A DNA stretch of 64,000 bases from Malania oleifera. Its lineage: Eukaryota; Streptophyta; Magnoliopsida; Santalales; Ximeniaceae. Every line of letters starts with the position of its first letter. Position 1 is the first letter of the stretch. The notes beneath the pieces were generated by a model, which did not search any database, was not told the DNA's origin, and worked only from the letters and a program-made list of their open reading frames with translations. Below are positions 1 through 15,252 of the stretch, one piece after another. The position numbers were made by a program, and so were the translations under genes. The stretch spans positions 96,557,025-96,621,024 of the forward strand of contig NC_080423.1 of NCBI RefSeq assembly GCF_029873635.1. Direction: 5' to 3'.

Positions 1-889
1 TATGTTTTATGAACCGTAGTTTCATGATTTTATGTATTTCAGTGCTATGATTATGTGAATTACAGTATCATGATTTTACGGATTTTATTACCATGATTAT
101 ACGAATTACGGATATAGTATTATGATTACGTAATTCCAGTACTATGATTTACAGAGTTTAAAGCATATCATGTTTTCTATTACCATAACATACAGAGTAT
201 ATAGGCAGAGTATTTATAGAGTATATATATATAGACAGTTATATAGAGGTAGCATCGACATACTACACTTACAGTATTTACAGAACAGAAAGAAAGCATT
301 ATGGTAATTTTGAAAACATGATGAAAACAGTGAAAGAGTATATATGAATATGTATATAGGATCAAACCTTGTTGGACCATACAGTTTACAGAGCACGGTA
401 CCGTAGCTACATGCAGCATATAGTTCACATAGTGCAACCGTCTATTAAGATAATAAGATGTAGGTCGATCGTATAGTACCCTTGACGTAGACAGGCTCCC
501 CATCAAATATGGGTAGAGGTGGGCAGATTAACCGAGGGAGTATAGTGATTTACCTGGTCAGCCAGCCAGTGTAGATCCCGCCTACGGGCTGCACAACCCT
601 GTCATGAGGGGTTAAATCATGACATACAGATATTCACAGGGAAAGTTTTACAGTTATTATTATGTATATTATGATTTACAGAGACAAAGGAATTACTTAT
701 GTATGTTAGAAGTATTTTGAATATTAACTTAAATACAGATGTATTAAATGACATGAAATTGGTAATGAATATCATGATTTATACTGTATTTATAGATCCA
801 TATGTACATGATTATATGGAAACAGATTTTTAAGATATTGTAGACACCCTATTTTTGCCCTAGCCAAATGGAACAAAAGGTCCTTTCTC

Positions 890-955
890 ATTGTATTATT
901 ATTATTATTATTATTTCCTTATTTTTATTATTATTATTTTATTATCACTATTATT

Positions 956-1016
<61 letters not shown>

Positions 1017-1104
1017 GATTTCTATTGTTGTTATTTATATTATTATTATTATTTTTATTTTCACTATTATTATTATTAATTATTTTCCTATATTGTTATA
1101 AGTA

Positions 1105-1138
<34 letters not shown>

Positions 1139-1287
1139 TTATTTGTTATTTTTACCACTATTATTATTATTATTTTTATTATTTTTATTTTTATTAACAT
1201 TATTATTATTATTTGGCTATTATTATTATTATTAATTTTTATTACTCTTGTTATTATTATCATTTACTGTTATCATTATTTCTATAT

Positions 1288-1320
<33 letters not shown>
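890..1320 (+). repeat. TTA/ATT trinucleotide-rich block in LTR upstream region
   Basis: Long imperfect (ATT)n runs interrupted by other T-rich triplets. The same kind of block sits at the same place in the other three LTR copies (about 39680-40130, 48170-48770, 53195-53620). Open frames across it encode only poly-Ile or poly-Tyr and are not genes. Confidence 0.9.
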
Positions 1321-1324
<4 letters not shown>

Positions 1325-1439
1325 ATTAGTATTATGCTTATATATATTATTACCATAAAATATAAAAGAAAAAAATATATAATAAAAAATAAAAAAACCA
1401 AAAAAGGAAAAGGAGAGGAGCTAGGGTTTCTAAAATTTT

Positions 1440-1445
1440 TATAAA
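1440..1445 (+). promoter_or_regulatory. TATA box of the LTR (TATAAA)
   Basis: TATAAA follows a T tract and 'tagggttt' and precedes the C-rich leader. The same arrangement occurs in the other three LTR copies, which supports a core promoter role. Confidence 0.5.
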
Positions 1446-2049
1446 AGGGCCTTTCACACACACCCAAGAGAGGGGGGTCGGGGGGCGCTGCACGGCAGCG
1501 CACAACCGGGAGCTTCTCCTTCTTCTTCTTCTTCTTCTTCTTCTTCGCCTACACCTAGCCATAACTCCCACTACGGCCACCACCCAGCCTGCTGTAATCC
1601 ATCCCTCAGCAACCTCCTCGGCCACTCCTGCAACTCCAGCATACCAGCCATCTCAGCCAAAACTGCCGAGGACACCCGCAGCTATCCCAAGTCATCCTTC
1701 CTGTAGAGGCAATCTCCGTCCACCCCACTGCTATCAAGCCGACCCACTGCTGCGACGCTGCTGGAGTCACCAATTCACTGCTCCGGTCATCTTCAACCAC
1801 ATAAGCCCGAGCCACTCCTCCACAGCAGAACAGAGCACATCGCAGCAGCCCCTGCAGATCACGAGCAGAGCATCCCTCCCAAAGACACCAGTTGAGTCCA
1901 GCCATCGTCTCCGGTGTCCCTCTATCACGCCACAGCAGCAGCAACAGCCCAAGCAGCATCATCTCCAGCTACATCTGCTCCAAATCTCCACGAGCCTCGA
2001 TGGCAAGACCTCCCAGTGCCCCCTGCTCCATTCTCCGGAAACCCCCTTG

Positions 2050-2054
2050 GTAAG
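2050..2054 (+). promoter_or_regulatory. Splice-donor-like GTAAG at end of C-rich leader
   Basis: 'ttggtaagttcc' ends the C-rich stretch just before a CA-rich stretch. GTAAG is found at the equivalent place in the other copies (41212, 49546, 54741). Splicing is inferred from position only. Confidence 0.35.
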
Positions 2055-4241
2055 TTCCCCTACACACACTCACTCGCTCGCACACAATACACACACAGTG
2101 AACACACACACTCACACTGTGCCTGCACAATGCACAAATTTTTTTTTATGATTATTATAGGAAGTTTTTTTTTTGTGATGATTGTTCCATTAATATTCAT
2201 ATGCATACTTTTTTTTTATTGTAGAATTTATATTGTAGGAATTTGTTTTAATGTTTAAAGTTTAAATGTTGATATCTAATATTGTTGTAGGGTTTGGATT
2301 ATTATTTAATATTTTATCTTTATTATATATCCTTATTTATTGTTGTATATTTGTTTAAAGTACTTATATTATCATTGTATTTTTTTGTAATCATTGTAAT
2401 ATACTTATTTTTATTGTTACATATTATTTAGGGTGTTTGTTTTATTGTGTAGACATTATTTAGGCTTTTTGATGTATTTAGGATATTTATCATGATTGTT
2501 GTTTATATGATATTTAAGGATTTTGTGTATTATTGTTTATTATTTAGGATTGTAATATTTATGCATGTTCATGATTCTTGATTAATTTACATTATTTTCA
2601 TGATATTATCATTTAAGGTTTTGGTTATTGTTTTATTTTAGGGTTTTGACTATTTTACGTTATTAGGGTTTTGAGTAGTGTTTTATCTGTCTCTATATTG
2701 TTATTGTGTATTAATTTTAGGGATTAATTGTTTCCATATAACTTGTGTATTAGTTTTACGATAGATACGTTTCCATATTACTATCACATATTTCCATACT
2801 AATTGACTTATTTTAGGCTTCACATTATTTTCCATATTGATGTACTTTTTTTTTAGGGTTCGATTGACATTGTATACTTATCCCGTTTCGATTCCATTAT
2901 CTTGTCTTATTTATTTCCATGTTGGTTCATATTATATTAATTAAGCTTTTAGGACGTGATTCACTACCTTGTTATTAAAAATCTCCTCTATTATTAATAT
3001 TTGGGTTACTGAGGCTTTGGGTTATTATGATATATGTATATTATTGTGGTATATGTGTATTAGTATTCTAGTAGTATTGTTATAATATATGTGTATTACT
3101 ATTGCTAATAGTCTGATATAGGTATATTATCATTCTAATAATACTATTATTGTACAATAGTAGTACTTACGTGTTATGATATATAATATTAAAATATTGT
3201 CTTAACATTTATATGTTATTAATATTATGAGATATATATATATATATATATATATGTATCACTATCATAGTAGAATAGTTATTACATGTAGTGTATTATC
3301 ATTATGATGTATTAGCCTTATTATTATCACATATATATTTTTTTTATTTTTTACTATTTTCTATGTTTCTATTGTATTACAATATTTACTCTTTCTAGTA
3401 TTTTTGTATTATTTTATTAAGTATTTTCGTATGTATATCCCTATGATTTTATTGCGGGGGTATGAGCCTTCGGGCATTACGTACCTTAAGTTCTGAGGGA
3501 ATATATATGTATATATATTATATTTATTTGTTTATTTTTCATGTGAGTAATTTAAAAACTTATTAGATTAACTTAGGGATAATTTAAAATTAATTAGGTA
3601 CCATTCGTAAGAACGGGCGCGTAGGGGATGCTCGTACCTTCCCCTTGAGTAACCGAACTCCCGAACCTAACTCTGGTAACGTAGGCCTACTCTACTCCTA
3701 ACGGGGTAGTAATCATGTGTTCTAACCACACTAAAAGGTTAGTAGTGACTCCGACATTTCATATTTTCCTTGAAAATTAAAATTGATTTTTATTTCGCAG
3801 CTCGGGGCAGATGCGCTCCCGGGACGTCGCGACAGATATGATGACTCATTTGCCACACACTAGTAATAGCATGTATCGCCTTACTGAGCGTTGGCTCATC
3901 CTAGTTGATTTAACATTTTTCAGGTGATCCAGGTAGGGGAGCAGATCAGGCTCGCAGGTAGGGGGGCGTCTGTAGTGCCCTTACAGCAAAGTGAGTACAT
4001 TGAAGGGTTTTTGTATTTGCCCTAACTAGCTGAGGGCAATTTTGGGAATTTAGTAACTTATGTATATATTCTTTTGGGTAATTTGATAGCACTCTAGTAT
4101 TGTACAGTATGGTATATCATTATGTATGGAAATGTTTATTTGTATTATACTTCTCGCTGCTTAGGATTATGTTATGGTATCAGAGTATGATAATTATTAC
4201 AGTGGAAAAAAAAATATTCAGATAATTAGGAGGTCGTTACA

Positions 4242-4885
4242 AGAAGAACTCTCGTCAACGAAGACAGGACATTCGTTGATGAGACCTACTGTTCCTCTTC
4301 TAATTTCTTTCCTTTTTCACTCATTATCCATTAATCCATTTCATTTATGATATTTCCTAATTATTTTATAGCTTTAATTCTCCAGGTCATTACAACGTGG
4401 GTCGCTTTGGCTTCCTTACATTAATACATGGAAGATCTACTGAATATCATATTTCTAAGTGACGATAATTAACAAAATAATCGTAAACAGTCACTTCAAG
4501 TGCTTCATCTTCTCCATCCTTTCCACCTCTCTACTTCAACAAAAACCTACAACAAAGGGAGAATAAGACCACTCAATTAAATTCACTAATTCAATATTTT
4601 CTTAGTTTTGTGAAGGAAAAATAGAGATCATGGTAACTGAAATGTAAGAACCCCAAAAAAGTAACGAAATCCATAACAGGGAATGAAAAACTTCTCTCGA
4701 GGAACTGCTAAAAAAATTTCAGCAATGACAAGAAGAAGAAGAAGAAGAACCTGACGAAATGACCTCAGGCAAGCGGTGATGGCTGCAGGGGGGTTTGACC
4801 CGGGAGATTGGGAAAGGAGGGAGGAGGGAAGTGAGGGAGAAATGCGAGGGAAAATGGAGGCAGATTGGGAAATCGTGCGAAGAAG
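4242..4885. other. Unassigned spacer with a short hairpin
   Basis: No gene is visible. A 12-bp near-perfect inverted repeat (arms 4251-4262 and 4272-4283, one mismatch, 9-base loop) lies next to the LTR end, and a GAA-rich purine tract lies near 4732-4750. The first bases after the LTR (acaagaagaac) resemble the inner part of a CACTA terminus, so this could be the left part of the CACTA element whose right end is at 5897. That is a guess. Confidence 0.3.
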
Positions 4886-5897
4886 GTAAATTTAATAGGT
4901 TAGGGTATTACTGAAGAATCCTCTAAACCGTCAATAATACCCTATTATTAGTGACGAATGGTCTAAACCGTCACTAATATTCTTAACTAAATTATTTTTA
5001 TATTTTAAAAATCAAAACACTATTAGTGACGGTTTCATGAACTGTCACTAATAATAAACTAATAGCAACGAATCTTGGGAACCGTCACTAATATAGTTAA
5101 ATAAATTATTTTCATTTTTTTTAAATAAAAACTATTAGTGATAATTTTAAAAACCGTCACTAATAATTGGCTATTAGTGACGAATCCTCTGAACCATCAC
5201 TAATAGTGTTAAATAAATTATTTTTATATTTTTTAAATAAAAAAACTATTAGTGATGGTTCCTAAAACCGTCACTAATAATTGGCTATTAGTGATGACTA
5301 CTCTGAACTGTCACTAATAGTGTTAAATAAATTATTTTTATATTGTTTAAATAAGAAAACTATTAGTGACGGTTCCTAAAATCGTCACTAATAATTGGCT
5401 ATTAGTCACAAATCGTCTAAACCGTCACTAATAGTGTTAAATAAATTATTTTTTATTAATACGATAATAGTAGTGACGGTTACTTAATCGTCACTAATAA
5501 TTGACTTTTAGTGATGAATATAATCCGTCACTAATATCCTAAGAATCGTCACTAATATTTTTCTGGAATAATTTATGCTCGAAAAATGGTTTCCCGGGAT
5601 AGATTAAGCAGGAGAATCGATTTTTAGTGATGAAATTATTAGATGATTTTGAAATCATCACTAATAGTGTCGTATTAATGACGGTTGCTAAAACTGTTAC
5701 TAATATGGCACTATTAGTGACGAAATTGAATCCGTCACTAATACTTTCGTCACCAAAAATTAGTTTTTTTATAGTGACGGCCGTTATAGTCACCAATTTA
5801 TAAGCGTCACTAAGTCGTTACTAATAATTAATAGTGATAGTTTTCTATTATTAGTGACGGTTTAAAAGTGTCACTAAAAGTCTTCTTTTTTGTAGTG
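4886..5897 (-). mobile_element. Right terminal region of a CACTA (EnSpm-type) DNA transposon
   Basis: The region is packed with direct and inverted copies of a subterminal motif close to ATTAGTGACGGTT and its complement AACCGTCACTAAT, more than 20 in all. Several sit in about 112-bp units between about 5015 and 5460, each containing an AT-rich 'ttaaataaattattttta' spacer. It ends at 5897 with the complement of CACTACAAAAAAGAAG, a typical CACTA terminus. No transposase is seen here, so this is an end fragment or a non-autonomous copy. The left terminus is not identified with confidence. Confidence 0.8.
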
Positions 5898-6657
5898 TTC
5901 TTTCATTAAAGGAAATCAAACTAATCATTTGAGAAAAGAAAGAAGATGAAATTGTTTCTAATAAAATGTGATCAATAAACAAACCATTGCACACTAGAAA
6001 ATCGACCTCAATTTTTTTCTACCATTGAAGCAAGCCTTTTTTTTTAAATGAAATTCCAAGACTTTTTAAAAGGAACTTGAGTTTTGGTGTGAGCCCACTG
6101 AACCAATTAAAATGAAGATTTGGGGAGGGGGGGGGGAGGTACATGAACTAGCCTTTGCTTTCCTATGATTAGGAATTTTGTAAGCCAGGGTCTTCTTCCT
6201 CAAGCATAAAACTAGGGTTTCAAAACCTTAGCCATGGCAACCTATAGCCGCCACAACTAGAACAAGTGCTGCTCCTCACATCCCCCACGGCTGCTGCTAC
6301 ATATGGTAGCTAGGTTTGTTTCAGCCAAGAAGAAGCCTCCTAACCCTAGTTTTCACTCGCACAGTAGATGATGCTACCCTAACCCTAGTCTTCAGCCCCT
6401 ACACAGCAATATACGCACAGCCTAACCCATGCTCTAGCCCCTACACAGCAGTCGTGCTTCCATAATCCGTGCTCGAACCCCCCCTACCCATCAATATACA
6501 CACAGCCTAACCCTTACATAGGAGTTGCAACCATTCAAACCCTACCACAACTATTTGATGTAAACAACCAAAGTGTCCCTACATTTCCCCCATTCTCAAA
6601 AACCCAGAAGAAAAAAAAGAAAAGAAAAAGAAAAAGCAAAAACCTCCCACCCACCTC
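5867..6657 (+). repeat. Segment shared with 19233-19950 (CACTA tip plus flank)
   Basis: It starts with the last 30 or so bases of the CACTA element and continues through the flank (gaaatcaaactaatcatttg, accttagccatggca, tcacatcccccac) to 'cctcccacccacctct'. The same order of sequence, with small gaps, is found inside a SIRE-like LTR at about 19233-19950, and its last part again at 22991-23060. It contains several isolated AACCCTAG strings and a short frame after 'agccatggca', but no recognisable protein. It may be a captured gene fragment. Confidence 0.75.

Positions 6658-6712
<55 letters not shown>
6658..6712 (+). repeat. (TTA)n microsatellite
   Basis: Uninterrupted TTA repeat, about 18 units, at the end of the segment shared with the 19-kb locus. 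Confidence 0.95.
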
Positions 6713-6861
6713 GCTCTGTGCTTATTATCCTTCCTTCTCCTTTTAGATTCTTTCTTCCTCCTCCTTTAAAAGTATTCACTGATTCACTTTGTTAATTACC
6801 AAGAATCTTTTGTGAGTCAAATAATGGAATTACAACTTTTATTTAGCAACAAGCAATGGTG

Positions 6862-6862
<1 letters not shown>

Positions 6863-6927
<65 letters not shown>
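6863..6927 (+). repeat. Compound (TA)n(GA)n microsatellite
   Basis: About 18 TA units (6863-6898) followed by about 14 GA units (6899-6927). It lies downstream of the 3' end of the GH1 gene. Confidence 0.95.
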
Positions 6928-6930
<3 letters not shown>

Positions 6931-7028
6931 CAAAGTCATTATTTATTAAATATAGATAATGAGAAAGAAGCTATAGTCTTCCTCTTGCTAATTTAGTACA
7001 TCCAAGTAGAATAAGGAAAAGGCACATT

Positions 7029-7034
7029 TTTATT
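7029..7034 (-). terminator. Polyadenylation signal AATAAA of the GH1 gene
   Basis: On the minus strand AATAAA begins 17 bases after the stop codon. The match is exact, but it is close to the stop and plant signals are loose, so the true cleavage site could be further on. Confidence 0.4.
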
Positions 7035-7050
7035 CTTGAAACATTCTCTC

Positions 7051-12144
<5,094 letters not shown>

Positions 12145-12201
12145 ATACCCACTGAGCAATTAGCTTTGGTGGTGTGTGCTTCAACCCTTGCTCAAGCTCT
12201 C

Positions 12202-12211
12202 CTTTATATAG
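12202..12211 (-). promoter_or_regulatory. TATA box of the GH1 gene
   Basis: The minus strand reads CTATATAAAG, a strong plant TATA box about 60 bases upstream of the first ATG, which leaves room for a short 5' leader. Confidence 0.65.
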
Positions 12212-12297
12212 AGCTAGCTAGGGTTGATTAATTATTGTATCCAACAAACTTTATCCTTCCATGGCTTTCTCGTGCCACAAATTTTGTATGCCACTTG

Positions 12298-12305
12298 CAT
12301 GCATG
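12298..12305 (-). promoter_or_regulatory. RY-type CATGCATG motif upstream of GH1
   Basis: CATGCATG, followed by GTATGCATG, lies about 90 bases upstream of the TATA box. CATGCA (RY) motifs bind B3 factors in seed-expressed genes. The match is exact, but the motif is short and its function is inferred. Confidence 0.3.
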
Positions 12306-12670
12306 TATGCATGTATATGGCCATTATTAGCCTTTTCTTAGTTTATTTTTTATAAAAAATAAAAAATAAAAAGAGTTAGCCTTTTCTTCATTAATGCTAG
12401 CAATCCATGCATTCATGATTTAATTTCCTTTTTTGCAATTTAAAAAATAATTTAATAATGCACACCCAGTACAATATATTAGAGGTCACATACAACCGGT
12501 TGTATGAGATGCATAGTTTCTCTCATCTCCTTTTTTTTCTTTTATCTGTTTCAAAAAAAAAAAAAGGAAATGAAAGAAACTAAGCATCCCATACAACCAG
12601 TTGTGGAAATCTTTCATCCCATCAAACGTGAGTTTTGTTTTTTGCTAGCTAGCAATTAATAACAAAATTC

Positions 12671-13198
12671 TAACAACAGATAATTTGCGAAAAAAGAGGA
12701 TGGAGGATGCCTTTAATGTGTGTCTTGTGTAAGAAGGAAAGCGAAAGAGTTGATCACATTTTCCTTCACTGTCACTTTAGTAAGAAAATTTGGGTTCTCA
12801 TGATGTGTAATCACATGATCATGCCAAATTCTTTGAAATCAATGTTCTTAGCATTGAATGTATCGAAGCTTAAAGGGTTTTTTAGAAGGATGAAAACAGT
12901 TGTTTCAACAATCATTTGTTGGGAAATTTGGAAGAAGAGAAACGGAAGAATCTTTAGGGAAAATTACTCCACACTCGTAAATGTGTGATAATTGTTTATC
13001 AAATTTGTACCTTTGGACTATGCTTAATTCCTTCTTGTTTTATTTGGATTGGGAAGAGTTTTTATATATTTACTCTAATTTGGGAGGGTGATTTCGCTCA
13101 TTTCTCCCCACTTTGTCATTTTCTTCTGCTTGGGAGGATTTAAGTTGTTTTCTTGTCGCTTTAATAAATTTACCTTTTCTTGAAAAAAAAAAAAAAAA
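12671..13198 (+). pseudogene. 5'-truncated LINE tail (reverse-transcriptase zinc-binding domain) with poly-A
   Basis: The frame at 12707-12988 (93 codons) has the zinc-binding pattern found after plant LINE reverse transcriptases: CVLC, then a spaced H and HCHF, then W, ending in a segment with ICWEIWKKRN. An upstream piece (12671-12706) reads TDNLRKK in another frame, so there is a frameshift. About 190 bases of 3' untranslated sequence follow, ending in a 15-base A run near 13183-13197. The reverse transcriptase itself is missing, as expected for incomplete reverse transcription. No clear target duplication was found. It is not a host gene. Confidence 0.65.
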
Positions 13199-13592
13199 CA
13201 AAAGGGGGATGAAAGAAAAACGATATGAGTAGTGGACTACTTGAATTTTTGTGCAGCTCAAGCATAATAGGACGCTTTAAAAATTATATTTTATTTTGTA
13301 TCAGGTTTTTAATATGGTATCAGATATTCACAATAACATTTCCTTCACACTTATGTACTCTTGATCATCATTCATCATTTTTGTTGTTATATATTGTACC
13401 ATGCAAATTTTTTTTTATTTTTTTTTATTAGTAGATAATTTGTTTTCATCATCTTCTAATGGATCATTTTAATGTGCTCATAATAGAGCCAGTGGTGACT
13501 CTTTAATCATGATTAACAATTATATATAACGGAGGCAGTGACCAGTATTTTATAATATTTTTAAATTAATTTTTGCGAAGATCTTTTATGCC

Positions 13593-13637
<45 letters not shown>

Positions 13638-14929
13638 ATTTAAACTTAGCACATCTATCATTTACATTAAAAAAAAAAAAAATAGGCAAAAAATATCTTC
13701 ATATACCTAAAAAAGTAACATAGAAATTAGTATATATTTTTTTCATACATACTAATGTATTAGAATCAAATATTAAAATCAATTAATGCCATTACTATTG
13801 GTTTCAATCAATCCGACCACACCAATCCCTGCCCATTCTATTATTAAATTTTCTAGGCTGTGGGTCTGTGCACACATATCATCCCACTGACATAGATAAC
13901 CTAACCAGCCTTGTGTTTTGTGAACATACATTGGACGCATACTCATTTACTTTGGCTCTTAGATAATTCATCAATTAATGCATGGTGAAGCCTTCGTCCC
14001 ATTCTCCATAATTGAAGGCAAAAGAAAAACCAAAAGCAATGTAGGTCCGGATAAGGCTGAAAAGAGGGCAGAGAGGCTCCCCTCCTTTGCTTGCAAATTC
14101 ACATCAATTATATATTGACATGTACCTTCAATTTAAGGCCAACCACGCATCCAAGTTTTCACGTACGATCTTTAAGGCTTAAGCACTGTTCGATCTGTGA
14201 GATTTATTTTTTAAATCGATTTCATGAGATCATGTATACAGGCAGTATTTGATATTCATATTTGTTTAGAGAAAAAACTATGTCCCAAGATCTCTCCTGT
14301 GACGTAAATTTTTGTATGCAACTGCTTATACTGTGTTGTTTTATCAAAGGGAAGCCTATATGTATGCCTCAAGACATTAAATGCATGTTCTCGTGTTTTA
14401 GCGATAAGGGGTATGTGATGATAAATATTGCTATAGTTCTCGGGGTTCTAATCTGAGCCTTTCAACATTAAAGTTTTAAATTTGAGTAATTAAGATAATT
14501 TACCGTACAATGTACAACAGATTTTTTTATATAAATTTTTTTGAAAAGGTATATATATATATATAAGATAGGCTGCAGACTTTCTCCTCGATGTGGAAAG
14601 CACAGATAAAGGCCAGAAAAAAAAAAAAAATGTAATGCACAGATTAGAAAGGAAAGAAAAAGAAAAGGGAACAGCATTACCAAAGGAGGAAAAGCAAAGA
14701 AAATTACGAAAAGCTTTACGGGCAGAAAGAGAAATTGCTGCACATATTGCTTTTTTACTAAATGCATGGCAGAAGATATGATCTGTTTGGCTAGCAAACG
14801 ACAATTCCAACATATAAATGAAACCATGCACACATGGTATTAGGCCTTGTGATCAATTTAAACCAAATTTGAACATTGACAAAAAATTAAATTACATTTT
14901 ATTTATGGAGTGTTTATTCTCAAAGTAAT
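13199..14929. other. AT-rich spacer, no gene seen
   Basis: Contains a (TA)n run at about 13599-13635, several T-rich stretches and short open frames without recognisable domains. Nothing else could be assigned. Confidence 0.6.
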
Positions 14930-15103
14930 TATAATAGAGAATGTGATAGTAACCCCAAGATCGCGAGTTCGATTCCCTCTTGAGAGTTCACCCCGGTGAA
15001 TTTTCAGGGGTGCGTTAATAGGTGGGCGGCTTTCACCCCCGAGTTTGGTGCTACACCATAGTGTCCAAAGAGACGCGATAGGGACTGGAATTCCCGGGTT
15101 ATC

Positions 15104-15106
<3 letters not shown>
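14930..15106 (+). mobile_element. Probable tRNA-derived SINE
   Basis: 'gcgagttcgattccc' (14963-14977) is a good Pol III B box. The following sequence (gtgaattttcaggggtgcg, gtgggcggctttcac, 'ggaattcccgggttatca') resembles the body and end of plant SINEs, and it runs into an (AT)n tail at 15107-15144. The A box is poorly preserved and the 5' limit is approximate. Confidence 0.5.

Positions 15107-15108
<2 letters not shown>

Positions 15109-15144
<36 letters not shown>
15109..15144 (+). repeat. (TA)n microsatellite after the SINE
   Basis: About 18 TA units directly after the SINE-like end; probably its expanded tail. Confidence 0.9.
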
Positions 15145-15146
<2 letters not shown>

Positions 15147-15252
15147 TTTTCCTATTCACTATTATTATGGTTTTGTTTAAATTAAGTATTTTTTTAATAA
15201 AAGGAAAGGAAAGGAGAAGAAACTACGAAATATATTCATTTTTAATGTATTT

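Larger units (their letters stand above)
839..3834 (+). mobile_element. Solo LTR of the TGTAGACACC family, TSD GATAT
   Basis: It begins TGTAGACACC and ends GTCGCGACA, the same termini as the LTRs at 39631, 48131 and 53137. GATAT occurs directly before (834-838) and after (3835-3839), a perfect 5-bp target duplication. No internal region is present, so it is a solo LTR left by LTR-LTR recombination. In order it holds an ATT/TTA-rich stretch (about 890-1320), a TATA box (1440), a C-rich leader (about 1500-2050), a GTAAG site (2050), an AT-rich stretch, and a conserved block with 'cgtaagaacgggcgcg' (about 3607-3750) near the end. It resembles the solo LTR at 48131 more than the LTR pair at 39631/53137. 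Confidence 0.9.
1..4241 (+). mobile_element. Gypsy-like LTR, left end outside window, split by a solo LTR
   Basis: The parts at 1-838 and 3840-4241 form one LTR interrupted by the solo LTR at 839-3834. Two blocks recur in the complete LTR at 15253-17741: one with a run of GTCAGCCAGCCAG-type sequence ending in 'gcacaaccctgtcatg' (about 555-620, compare 16985-17040), and one with 'cacacacta' followed by 'ttactgagcg' (about 3851-3900, compare 17423-17465). The right end reads 'ggtcgttaca', like 'ggtgttaca' of the other LTR. No primer-binding site follows, so this is a 3' LTR or a solo LTR. Gypsy membership is inferred from these LTR features only. Confidence 0.6.

Noticed and set aside
868..1101. 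Open frames of poly-Ile or poly-Tyr (also near 48024-48853 and 40068)
   Set aside because: They are translations of the (ATT)n blocks in LTR upstream regions and have no gene features.
6180..6545. AACCCTAG strings as interstitial telomere repeats
   Set aside because: They are isolated single copies, not tandem TTTAGGG arrays.
12707..12988. A 93-codon frame as a small zinc-binding host gene
   Set aside because: Its C/H pattern and following poly-A tail are those of a LINE reverse-transcriptase tail.
14963..14977. A tRNA gene suggested by the B-box-like sequence
   Set aside because: No cloverleaf or anticodon arm could be folded around it; the downstream sequence fits a SINE.
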